Source of the DNA: Luidia sarsii | Lineage: Eukaryota; Echinodermata; Asteroidea; Paxillosida; Luidiidae | NCBI GenBank assembly: GCA_949987565.1 | Contig: OX465117.1 | Span: 6,448,621-6,512,620 of the forward strand | Direction: 5' to 3' | DNA length: 64,000 bases | In this document: positions 33,041 to 45,053 of the stretch, piece by piece | Layout: every line of letters starts with the position of its first letter | How positions within the stretch are numbered: position 1 is the first letter of the stretch | Program-made: the position numbers and the translations under genes | The notes under the pieces: generated by a model | Database searches by the model: none | Seen by the model: the letters and a program-made list of their open reading frames with translations, nothing else | What the model was told of the DNA's origin: nothing

Positions 33041-35583
33041 TACCGCTGTTTGCACACACAAGCTGCCTACCTGACAGAGGTTGGTTATCTTTGCTTGATC
33101 ATCAAATCATCATACTATGTTCGATTTAAGATTTTTCAAAGCTGATGCATAGGTGTTCTCCATGTCTGTTAGCAGGCTAAGTTTTAGCTTTGTCAAGTGA
33201 ATAATGAATGAGATATTAACGAGTAAAGTGAATTTTTCTTCACAGTTGCTCTCCGCCGTCTAACTGTTGTGTACTGCTGTATGCACACACAAGCTGCCTA
33301 GCTGACAGAGGTTGGTTCTCTTTGCTTGATCATCAAATCATCATACTATGTTCGATTTCAGATTTTTCAAAGCTGATGCATAGGTGTTCTCGAGGTCTGT
33401 TAGCAGGCTAAGTTTTAGCTTTGTCAAGTGAATAATGAATGAGATATTATTGAGCAAAGTGTATTTTTCTTTACAGTTGCTCTCCGCCGACTGACTGTTG
33501 TGTACTGCTGTATGCACACACAAGCTGCCTACCTGACAGAGGTTGGTTCTCTTTGCTTGATCATCAAATCATCATACTATGTTCGATTTCAGATTTTTCA
33601 AAGCTGATGCATAGGTGTTCTCCAGGTCTGTTAGCAGGCTAAGTTTTAGCTTTGTCAAGTGAATAATGAATGAGATATTAACGAGCAAAGTGTATTTTTC
33701 TTTCCAGTTTCTCTCCACCGACTGACTGTTGTGTACTGCTGTATGCACACACAAGCTGCCTACCTGACAGAGGTTGGTTATCTTTGCTTGATCATCAAAT
33801 CATCATACTATGTTCGATTTAAGATTTTTCAAAGCTGATGCGTAGGTGTTCTCCAGGTCTGTTTGCAGGCTAAGTTTTAGCTTTGTCAAGTGAATAAAGT
33901 TGAGATATTAACGAGCAAAGTGTATTTTTCTTTACAGTTGCTCTCCGCCGACTGACTGTTGTGTACTGCTGTATGCACACACAAGCTGCCTACCTGACAG
34001 AGGTTGGTTATCTTTGCTTGATCATCAAATCATCATACTATGTTCGATTTCAGATTTTTCAAAGCTGATGCATAGGTGTTCTCCAGGTCTGTTAGCAGGC
34101 TAAGTTTTAGCTTTGTCAAGTGATTAATGAATGAGATATTAACGAGTAAAGTGTATTTTTCTTTGCAGTTTCTCTCCGCGGACTGACTGTTGGGTACTGC
34201 TGTATGCACACACAAGCTGCCTACCTGACAGAGGTTGGTTCTCTTTGCTTGATCATCAAATCATCATACTATGTTCGATTTACGATTTTTCAAAACTGAT
34301 GCATAGGTGTTCTCCAGGTCTGTTAGCAGGCTACGTTTTAGCTTTGTCAAGTGAATAATGAATGAGATATTAACGAGCAAAGTGTATTTTTCTTTGCAGT
34401 TTCTCTCCGCCGACTGACTGTTGTGTACTGCTGTATGCACACACAAGCTGCCTACCTGACAGAGGTTGGTTCTCTTTGCTTGATCATCAAATCATCATAC
34501 TATGTTCGAATTTAAGATTTTTCAATACTGATGCATAGGTGTTCTCCAGGTCTGTTAGCAGGCTAAGTTTTAGCTTTGTCAAGTGAATAATGATTGGGAT
34601 ATTAACGAGTAAAGTGTATTTTTCTTTGCAGTTTCTCTCCGCGGACTGACTGTTGGGTACTGCTGTATGCACACACAAGCTGCCTACCTGACAGAGGTTG
34701 GTTCTCTTTGCTTGATCATCAAATCATCATACTATGTTCGAATTTAAGATTTTTCAATACTGATGCATAGGTGTTCTCCAGGTCTGTTAGCAGGCTAAGT
34801 TTTAGCTTTGTCAAGTGAATAATGAATGAGATATTAACGAGCAAAGTGTATTTTTCTTTGCAGTTTCTCTCCGCCGACTGACTGTTGGGTACTACTGTAT
34901 GCACACACAAGCTGCCTACCTGACAGAGGTTGGTTCTCTTTGCTTGATCATCAAATCATCATACTATGTTTGATTTCAGATTTTTCAAAGCTGATGCATA
35001 GGTGTTCTCCAGGTCTGTTAGCAGGCTAAGTTTTAGCTTTGTCAAGTGAATAATGATTGGGATATTAACGAGTAAAGTGTATTTTTCTTTGCAGTTTCTC
35101 TCCGCGGACTGACTGTTGGGTACTGCTGTATGCACACACAAGCTGCCTACCTGACAGAGGTTGGTTCTCTTTGCTTGATCATCAAATCATCATACTATGT
35201 TCGAATTTAAGATTTTTCAATACTGATGCATAGGTGTTCTCCAGGTCTGTTAGCAGGCTAAGTTTTAGCTTTGTCAAGTGAATAATGAATGAGATATTAA
35301 CGAGCAAAGTGTATTTTTCTTTGCAGTTTCTCTCCGCCGACTGACTGTTGGGTACTGCTGTATGCACACACAAGCTGCCTACCTGACAGAGGTTGGTTCT
35401 CTTTGCTTGATCATCAAATCATCATACTATGTTTGATTTCAGATTTTTCAAAGCTGATGCATAGGTGTTCTCCAGGTCTGTTAGCAGGCTAAGTTTTAGC
35501 TTTGTCAAGTGAATAATAAATGAGATATTAACGAGCAAAGTGTATTTTTCTTTACAGTTGCTCTCCGCCGACTGACTGTTGTG
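33041..35583 (+). repeat. 11-mer HOR copy 2, R-S-T-U-W-V-F-G-H/F-G-H, 2,543 bp
   Basis: Units start at 33041, 33272, 33503, 33734, 33964, 34195, 34426, 34658, 34890, 35121 and 35353. The first unit begins TACCGCTG, a private change, and the H/F unit at 34890 begins TACTACTG, another. The final H is canonical and also begins the 9-mer domain. Confidence 0.88.
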
Positions 35584-37431
35584 TACTGCTGTATGCACAC
35601 ACAAGCTGCCTACCTGACAGAGGTTGGTTCTCTTTGCTTGATCATCAAATCATCATACTATGTTCGGTTTACGATTTTTCAAAGCTGATGCATAGGTGTT
35701 CTCCAGGTCTGATAGCAGGCTAAGTTTTAGCTTTGTCAAGTGAATAATGAATGAGATATTAACGAGTAAAGTGAATTTTTCTTTACAGTTGGTCTCCGCC
35801 GTCTGACTGTTGTGTACTGCTGTATGCACACACAAGCTGCCTAGCTGACAGAGGTTGGTTCTCTTTGCTTGATCATCAAATCATCATACTATGTTCGATT
35901 TAAGATTTTTCAAAGCTGATGCATAGGTGTTCTCCAGGTCTGTTAGCAGGCTAAGTTTTAGCTTTGTCAAGTGAATAATGATTGAGATATTAACGAGTAA
36001 AGTGTATTTTTCTTTGCAGTTTCTCTCCGCGGACTGACTGTTGGGTACTGCTGTATGCACACACAAGCTGCCTACCTGACAGAGGTTGGTTCTCTTTGCT
36101 TGATCATCAAATCATCATACTATGTTCGATTTAAGATTTTTCAAAACTGATGCATAGGTGTTCTCCAGGTCTGTTAGCAGGCTAAGTTTTAGCTTTGTCA
36201 AGTGAATAATGATTGAGATATTAACGAGTAAAGTGTATTTTTCTTTGCAGTTTCTCTCCGCGGACTGACTGTTGGGTACTGCTGTATGCACGCACAAGCT
36301 GCCTACCTGACAGAGGTTGGTTCTCTTTGCTTGATCATCAAATCATCATACTATGTTCGATTTAAGATTTTTCAAAACTGATTCATAGGTGTTCTCCAGG
36401 TCTGTTAGCAGGCTAAGTTTTAGCTTTGTCAAGTGAATAATGAATGAGATATTAACGAGCAAAGTGTATTTTTCTTTGCAGTTTCTCTCCGCCGACTGAC
36501 TGTTGTGTACTGCTGTATGCACACACAAGCTGCCTACCTGACAGAGGTTGGTTCTCTTTGCTTGATCATCAAATCATCATAGTATGTTCGATTTAAGATT
36601 TTTCAATGCTGATGCATAGGTGTTCTCCAGGTCTGTTAGCAGGCTAAGTTTGAGCTTTGTCAAGTGAATAATGAATGAGATATTAACGAGCAAAGTGTAT
36701 TTTTCTTTGCAGTTTCTCTCCGCCGACTGACTGTTGTGTACTGCTGTATGCACACACAAGCTGCCTACCTGACAGAGGTTGGTTCTCTTTGCTTGATCAT
36801 CAAATCATCATACTATGTTCGATTTAAGATTTTTCAAAGCTGATGCATAGGTGTTCTCCAGGTCTGTTAGCAGGCTAAGTTTTAGCTTTTTCAAGTGAAT
36901 AATGAATGAGATATTAACGAGCAAAGTGTATTTTTCTTTGCAGTTTCTCTCCGCCGACTGACTGTTGTGTACTGCTGTATGCACACACAAGCTGCCTAGC
37001 TGACAGAGGTTGGTTCTCTTTGCTTGATCATCAAATCATCATACTATGTTCGATTTAAGATTTTTCAAAGCTGATGCATAGGTGTTCTCCAGGTCTGTTA
37101 ACAGGCTAAGTTTTAGCTTTGTCAAGTGAATAATGAATGAGATAATAACGAGCAAAGTGTATTTTTCTTTACAGTTACTCTCCGCCGTCTGACTGTTGTG
37201 TACTGCTGTATGCACACACAAGCTGCCTAGCTGACAGAGGTTGGTTCTCTTTGCTTGATCATCAAATCATCATACTATGTTCGATTTCAGATTTTTCAAA
37301 GCTGATGCATAGGTGTTCTCCAGGTCTGTTAGCAGGCTAAGTTTTAGCTTTGTCAAGTGAATAATGAATGAGATATTAACGAGCAAAGTGTATTTTTCTT
37401 TGCAGTTTCTCTCCGCCGACTGACTGTTGGG
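35353..37431 (+). repeat. 9-mer HOR copy 1, H-I-J-J2-L-N-X-Y-K, 2,079 bp
   Basis: Units start every 231 bp from 35353 to 37201. The I unit carries a private TTCGGTTT near 35664. The Y unit reads TTTTAGCTTTG, where Y at 20106 and 24033 reads TTTTACCTTTG. The unit after J2 begins TGCACGCACAAGC, a mark inherited by copies 2 and 3. Confidence 0.92.
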
Positions 37432-39510
37432 TACTGCTGTATGCACACACAAGCTGCCTACCTGACAGAGGTTGGTTCTCTTTGCTTGATCATCAAATCA
37501 TCATACTATGTTTGATTTCAGATTTTTCAAAGCTGATGCATAGGTGTTCTCCAGGTCTGTTAGCAGGCTAAGTTTTAGCTTTGTCAAGTGAATAATAAAT
37601 GAGATATTAACGAGCAAAGTGTATTTTTCTTTACAGTTGCTCTCCGCCGACTGACTGTTGTGTACTGCTGTATGCACACACAAGCTGCCTACCTGACAGA
37701 GGTTGGTTCTCTTTGCTTGATCATCAAATCATCATACTATGTTCGATTTACGATTTTTCAAAGCTGATGCATAGGTGTTCTCCAGGTCTGATAGCAGGCT
37801 AAGTTTTAGCTTTGTCAAGTGAATAATGAATGAGATATTAACGAGTAAAGTGAATTTTTCTTTACAGTTGGTCTCCGCCGTCTGACTGTTGTGTACTGCT
37901 TTATGCACACACAAGCTGCCTAGCTGACAGAGGTTGGTTCTCTTTGCTTGATCATCAAATCATCATACTATGTTCGATTTAAGATTTTTCAAAGCTGATG
38001 CATAGGTGTTCTCCAGGTCTGTTAGCAGGCTAAGTTTTAGCTTTGTCAAGTGAATAATGATTGAGATATTAACGAGTAAAGTGTATTTTTCTTTGCAGTT
38101 TCTCTCCGCGGACTGACTGTTGGGTACTGCTGTATGCACACACAAGCTGCCTACCTGACAGAGGTTGGTTCTCTTTGCTTGATCATCAAATCATCATACT
38201 ATGTTCGATTTAAGATTTTTCAAAACTGATGCATAGGTGTTCTCCAGGTCTGTTAGCAGGCTAAGTTTTAGCTTTGTCAAGTGAATAATGATTGAGATAT
38301 TAACGAGTAAAGTGTATTTTTCTTTGCAGTTTCTCTCCGCGGACTGACTGTTGGGTACTGCTGTATGCACGCACAAGCTGCCTACCTGACAGAGGTTGGT
38401 TCTCTTTGCTTGATCATCAAATCATCATACTATGTTCGATTTAAGATTTTTCAAAACTGATTCATAGGTGTTCTCCAGGTCTGTTAGCAGGCTAAGTTTT
38501 AGCTTTGTCAAGTGAATAATGAATGAGATATTAACGAGCAAAGTGTATTTTTCTTTGCAGTTTCTCTCCGCCGACTGACTGTTGTGTACTGCTGTATGCA
38601 CACACAAGCTGCCTACCTGACAGAGGTTGGTTCTCTTTGCTTGATCATCAAATCATCATAGTATGTTCGATTTAAGATTTTTCAATGCTGATGCATAGGT
38701 GTTCTCCAGGTCTGTTAGCAGGCTAAGTTTGAGCTTTGTCAAGTGAATAATGAATGAGATATTAACGAGCAAAGTGTATTTTTCTTTGCAGTTTCTCTCC
38801 GCCGACTGACTGTTGTGTACTGCTGTATGCACACACAAGCTGCCTACCTTACAGAGGTTGGTTCTCTTTGCTTGATCATCAAATCATCATACTATGTTCG
38901 ATTTAAGATTTTTCAAAGCTGATGCATAGGTGTTCTCCAGGTCTGTTAGCAGGCTAAGTTTTAGCTTTTTCAAGTGAATAATGAATGAGATATTAACGAG
39001 CAAAGTGTATTTTTCTTTGCAGTTTCTCTCCGCCGACTGACTGTTGTGTACTGCTGTATGCACACACAAGCTGCCTAGCTGACAGAGGTTGGTTCTCTTT
39101 GCTTGATCATCAAATCATCATACTATGTTCGATTTAAGATTTTTCAAAGCTGATGCATAGGTGTTCTCCAGGTCTGTTAACAGGCTAAGTTTTAGCTTTG
39201 TCAAGTGAATAATGAATGAGATAATAACGAGCAAAGTGTATTTTTCTTTACAGTTACTCTCCGCCGTCTGACTGTTGTGTACTGCTGTATGCACACACAA
39301 GCTGCCTAGCTGACAGAGGTTGGTTCTCTTTGCTTGATCATCAAATCATCATACTATGTTCGATTTCAGATTTTTCAAAGCTGATGCATAGGTGTTCTCC
39401 AGGTCTGTTAGCAGGCTAAGTTTTAGCTTTGTCAAGTGAATAATGAATGAGATATTAACGAGCAAAGTGTATTTTTCTTTGCAGTTTCTCTCCGCCGACT
39501 GACTGTTGTG
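37432..39510 (+). repeat. 9-mer HOR copy 2, H-I-J-J2-L-N-X-Y-K, 2,079 bp
   Basis: Units start every 231 bp from 37432 to 39280, each exactly 2,079 bp after its counterpart. Private changes include CTGCTTTATG near 37900 and CTTACAGAGG near 38849. The K unit ends TTGTG here and in copy 3, against TTGGG in copy 1. Confidence 0.92.
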
Positions 39511-41589
39511 TACTGCTGTATGCACACACAAGCTGCCTACCTGACAGAGGTTGGTTCTCTTTGCTTGATCATCAAATCATCATACTATGTTCGATTTAAG
39601 ATTTTTCAAAGCTGATGCATAGGTGTTCTCCAGGTCTGATAGCAGGCTAAGTTTTAGCTTTGTCAAGTGAATAATGAATGAGATATTAACGAGTAAAGTG
39701 AATTTTTCTTTACAGTTGCTCTCCGCCGTCTGACTGTTGTGTACTGCTGTATGCACACACAAGCTGCCTAGCTGACAGAGGTTGGTTCTCTTTGCTTGAT
39801 CATCAAATCATCATACTATGTTCGATTTAAGATTTTTCAAAGCTGATGCATAGGTGTTCTCCAGGTCTGTTAGCAGGCTAAGTTTTAGCTTTGTCAAGTG
39901 AATAATGATTGAGATATTAACGAGTAAAGTGTATTTTTCTTTGCAGTTTCTCTCCGCGGACTGACTGTTGGGTACTGCTGTATGAACACACAAGCTGCCT
40001 ACCTGACAGAGGTTGGTTCTCTTTGCTTGATCATCAAATCATCATACTATGTTCGATTTAAGATTTTTCAAAACTGATGCATAGGTGTTCTCCGGGTCTG
40101 TTAGCAGGCTAAGTTTTAACTTTGTCAAGTGAATAATGATTGAGATATTAACGAGTAAAGTGTATTTTTCTTTGCAGTTTCTCTCCGCCGACTGACTGTT
40201 GTGTACTGCTGTATGCACGCACAAGCTGCCTACCTGACAGAGGTTGGTTCTCTTTGCTTGATCATCAAATCATCATACTATGTTCGATTTAAGATTTTTC
40301 AAAACTGATGCATAGGTGTTCTCCAGGTCTGTTAGCAGGCTAAGTTTTAGCTTTGTCAAGTGAATAATGATTGAGATATTAACGAGTAAAGTGTATTTTT
40401 CTTTGCAGTTTCTCTCCGCGGACTGACTGTTGGGTACTGCTGTATGCACGCACAAGCTGCCTACCTGACAGAGGTTGGTTCTCTTTGCTTGATCATCAAA
40501 TCATCATACTATGTTCGATTTAAGATTTTTCAAAACTGATTCATAGGTGTTCTCCAGGTCTGTTAGCAGGCTAAGTTTTAGCTTTGTCAAGTGAATAATG
40601 AATGAGATATTAACGAGCAAAGTGTATTTTTCTTTGCAGTTTCTCTCCGCCGACTGACTGTTGTGTACTGCTGTATGCACACACAAGCTGCCTACCTGAC
40701 AGAGGTTGGTTCTCTTTGCTTGATCATCAAATCATCATAGTATGTTCGATTTAAGATTTTTCAATGCTGATGCATAGGTGTTCTCCAGGTCTGTTAGCAG
40801 GCTAAGTTTGAGCTTTGTCAAGTGAATAATGAATGAGATATTAACGAGCAAAGTGTATTTTTCTTTGCAGTTTCTCTCCGCCGACTGACTGTTGTGTACT
40901 GCTGTATGCACACACAAGCTGCCTACCTGACAGAGGTTGGTTCTCTTTGCTTGATCATCAAATCATCATACTATGTTCGATTTAAGATTTTTCAAAGCTG
41001 ATGCATAGGTGTTCTCCAGGTCTGTTAGCAGGCTAAGTTTTAGCTTTTTCAAGTGAATAATGAATGAGATATTAACGAGCAAAGTGTATTTTTCTTTGCA
41101 GTTTCTCTCCGCCGACTGACTGTTGTGCACTGCTGTATGCACACACAAGCTGCCTAGCTGACAGAGGTTGGTTCTCTTTGCTTGATCATCAAATCATCAT
41201 ACTATGTTCGATTTAAGATTTTTCAAAGCTGATGCATAGGTGTTCTCCAGGTCTGTTAACAGGCTAAGTTTTAGCTTTGTCAAGTGAATAATGAATGAGA
41301 TAATAACGAGCAAAGTGTATTTTTCTTTACAGTTACTCTCCGCCGTCTGACTGTTGTGTACTGCTGTATGCACACACAAGCTGCCTAGCTGACAGAGGTT
41401 GGTTCTCTTTGCTTGATCATCAAATCATCATACTATGTTCGATTTCAGATTTTTCAAAGCTGATGCATAGGTGTTCTCCAGGTCTGTTAGCAGGCTAAGT
41501 TTTAGCTTTGTCAAGTGAATAATGAATGAGATATTAACGAGCAAAGTGTATTTTTCTTTGCAGTTTCTCTCCGCCGACTGACTGTTGTG
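39511..41589 (+). repeat. 9-mer HOR copy 3, I'-J-Z-J2-L-N-X-Y-K, 2,079 bp
   Basis: Units start every 231 bp from 39511 to 41359. The register of the L-N-X-Y-K half stays at 2,079 bp, but H is absent and a Z unit (TTTTAACTTTG, CCGGGTCTG) lies between J and J2. H was thus removed and Z gained with no net change in length. I' has TTAAG and TTGCTCTCC where I has TTACG and TTGGTCTCC. X ends TTGTGCACTG, a private change near 41126. Confidence 0.9.
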
Positions 41590-42282
41590 TACTGCTGTAT
41601 GCACACACAAGCTGCCTACCTGACAGAGGTTGGTTCTCTTTGCTTGATCATCAAATCATCATACTATGTTCGATTTAAGATTTTTCAAAGCTGATGCATA
41701 GGTGTTCTCCAGGTCTGATAGCAGGCTAAGTTTTAGCTTTGTCAAGTGAATAATGAATGAGATATTAACGAGTAAAGTGAATTTTTCTTTACAGTTGCTC
41801 TCCGCCGTCTGACTGTTGTGTACTGCTGTATGCACACACAAGCTGCCTAGCTGACAGAGGTTGGTTCTCTTTGCTTGATCATCAAATCATCATACTATGT
41901 TCGATTTAAGATTTTTCAAAGCTGATGCATAGGTGTTCTCCAGGTCTGTTAGCAGGCTAAGTTTTAGCTTTGTCAAGTGAATAATGATTGAGATATTAAC
42001 GAGTAAAGTGTATTTTTCTTTGCAGTTTCTCTCCGCGGACTGACTGTTGGGTACTGCTGTATGAACACACAAGCTGCCTACCTGACAGAGGTTGGTTCTC
42101 TTTGCTTGATCATCAAATCATCATACTATGTTCGATTTAAGATTTTTCAAAACTGATGCATAGGTGTTCTCCGGGTCTGTTAGCAGGCTAAGTTTTAACT
42201 TTGTCAAGTGAATAATGATTGAGATATTAACGAGTAAAGTGTATTTTTCTTTGCAGTTTCTCTCCGCCGACTGACTGTTGTG
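41590..42282 (+). repeat. I'-J-Z, partial fourth 9-mer
   Basis: Units start at 41590, 41821 and 42052 and match the start of copy 3 at an offset of 2,079 bp, including the CCGGGTCTG of the Z unit. The array then switches to T at 42283 instead of J2. Confidence 0.9.
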
Positions 42283-43668
42283 TACTGCTGTATGCACGCA
42301 CAAGCTGCCTACCTGACAGAGGTTGGTTCTCTTTGCTTGATCATCAAATCATCATACTATGTTCGATTTCAGATTTTTCAAAGCTGATGCATAGGTGTTC
42401 TCCAGGTCTGTTAGCAGGCTAAGTTTTAGCTTTGTCAAGTGAATAATGAATGAGATATTAACGAGCAAAGTGTATTTTTCTTTCCAGTTTCTCTCCACCG
42501 ACTGACTGTTGTGTACTGCTGTATGCACACACAAGCTGCCTACCTGACAGAGGTTGGTTATCTTTGCTTGATCATCAAATCATCATACTATGTTCGATTT
42601 AAGATTTTTCAAAGCTGATGCGTAGGTGTTCTCCAGGTCTGTTCGCAGGCTAAGTTTTAGCTTTGTCAAGTGAATAATGAATGAGATATTAACGAGCAAA
42701 GTGTATTTTTCTTTACAGTTGCTCTCCGCCGACTGACTGTTGTGTACTGCTGTATGCACACACAAGCTGCCTACCTGACAGAGGTTGGTTATCTTTGCTT
42801 GATCATCAAATCATCATACTATGTTCGATTTCAGATTTTTCAAAGCTGATGCATAGGTGTTCTCCAGGTCTGTTAGCAGGCTAAGGTTTAGCTTTGTCAA
42901 GTGATTAATGAATGAGATATTAACGAGTAAAGTGTATTTTTCTTTGCAGTTTCTCTCCGCGGACTGACTGTTGGGTACTGCTGTATGCACACACAAGCTG
43001 CCTACCTGACAGAGGTTGGTTCTCTTTGCTTGATCATCAAATCAACATACTATGTTCGATTTACGATTTTTCAAAACTGATGCATAGGTGTTCTCCAGGT
43101 CTGTTAGCAGGCTAAGTTTTAGCTTTGTCAAGTGAATAATGAATGAGATATTAACGAGTAAAGTGAATTTTTCTTTACAGTTGCTCTCCGCCGTCTGACT
43201 GTTGTGTACTGCTGTATGCACACACAAGCTGCCTAGCTGACAGAGGTTGGTTCTCTTTGCTTGATCATCAAATCATCATACTATGTTCGATTTAAGATTT
43301 TTCAAAGCTGATGCATAGGTGTTCTCCAGGTCTGTTAGCAGGCTAAGTTTTAGCTTTGTCAAGTGAATAATGATTGAGATATTAACGAGTAAAGTGTATT
43401 TTTCTTTGCAGTTTCTCTCCGCGGACTGACTGTTGGGTACTGCTGTATGAACACACAAGCTGCCTACCTGACAGAGGTTGGTTCTCTTTGCTTGATCATC
43501 AAATCATCATACTATGTTCGATTTAAGATTTTTCAAAACTGATGCATAGGTGTTCTCCAGGTCTGTTAGCAGGCTAAGTTTTAACTTTGTCAAGTGAATA
43601 ATGATTGAGATATTAACGAGTAAAGTGTATTTTTCTTTGCAGTTTCTCTCCGCCGACTGACTGTTGTG
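42283..43668 (+). repeat. 6-mer HOR, T-U'-W'-O/I'-J-Z, 1,386 bp
   Basis: Units start at 42283, 42514, 42745, 42976, 43207 and 43438. The unit at 42976 has an O head (TCAACAT, TTACG, AAAACTG) and an I' tail (GTAAAGTGAATTT, CGTCTGAC), and is followed by J with a CTAG head as I' would be. W' carries CTAAGGTTT. The same 6-mer recurs at 51751 and 57294 inside the 24-mer. Confidence 0.9.
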
Positions 43669-45053
43669 TACTGCTGTATGCACGCACAAGCTGCCTACCT
43701 GACAGAGGTTGGTTCTCTTTGCTTGATCATCAAATCATCATACTATGTTCGATTTCAGATTTTTCAAAGCTGATGCATAGGTGTTCTCCAGGTCTGTTAG
43801 CAGGCTAAGTTTTAGCTTTGTCAAGTGAATAATGAATGAGATATTAACGAGCAAAGTGTATTTTTCTTTCCAGTTTCTCTCCACCGACTGACTGTTGTGT
43901 ACTGCTGTATGCACACACAAGCTGCCTACCTGACAGAGGTTGGTTATCTTTGCTTGATCATCAAATCATCATACTATGTTCGATTTAAGATTTTTCAAAG
44001 CTGATGCGTAGGTGTTCTCCAGGTCTGTTCGCAGGCTAAGTTTTAGCTTTGTCAAGTGAATAATGAATGAGATATTAACGAGCAAAGTGTATTTTTCTTT
44101 ACAGTTGCTCTCCGCCGACTGACTGTTGTGTACTGCTGTATGCACACACAAGCTGCCTACCTGACAGAGGTTGGTTATCTTTGCTTGATCATCAAATCAT
44201 CATACTATGTTCGATTTCAGATTTTTCAAAGCTGATGCATAGGTGTTCTCCAGGTCTGTTAGCAGGCTAAGGTTTAGCTTTGTCAAGTGATTAATGAATG
44301 AGATATTAACGAGTAAAGTGTATTTTTCTTTGCAGTTTCTCTCCGCGGACTGACTGTTGGGTACTGCTGTATGCACACACTAGCTGCCTACCTGACAGAG
44401 GTTGGTTCTCTTTGCTTGATCATCAAATCAACATACTATGTTCGATTTACGATTTTTCAAAACTGATGCATAGGTGTTCTCCAGGTCTGTTAGCAGGCTA
44501 AGTTTTAGCTTTGTCAAGTGAATAATGAATGAGATATTAACGAGCAAAGTGTATTTTTCTTTACAGTTGCTCTCCGCCGACTGACTGTTGTGTACTGCTG
44601 TATGCACACACAAGCTGCCTACCTGACAGAGGTTGGTTCTCTTTGCTTGATCATCAAATCATCATACTATGTTCGATTTCAGATTTTTCAAAGCTGATGC
44701 ATAGGTGTTCTCCAGGTCTGTTAGCAGGCTAAGTTTTAGCTTTGTCAAGTGAATAATAAATGAGATATTAACGAGCAAAGTGTATTTTTCTTTACAGGTG
44801 CTCGCCGCCGTCTAACTGTTGTGTACTGCTGTATGCACACACAAGCTGCCTAGCTGACAGAGGTTGGTTCTCTTTGCTTGATCATCAAATCATCATACTA
44901 TGTTCGATTTAAGGTTTTTCAAAGCTGATGCATAGGTGTTCTCCAGCTCTGTTAGCAGGCTAAGTTTTAGCTTTGTCAAGTGAATAATGAATGAGATATT
45001 AACGAGCAAAGTGTATTTTCTTTGCAGTTTCTCTCCGCCGACTGACTGTTGGG
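43669..45053 (+). repeat. T-U'-W'-O-P-Q, 1,385 bp
   Basis: Units start at 43669, 43900, 44131, 44362, 44593 and 44824; Q is 230 bp. The first three repeat the previous 6-mer, then the canonical O-P-Q order resumes. The O unit begins with a private CACACTAGCTG (about 44376-44386). Confidence 0.9.
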
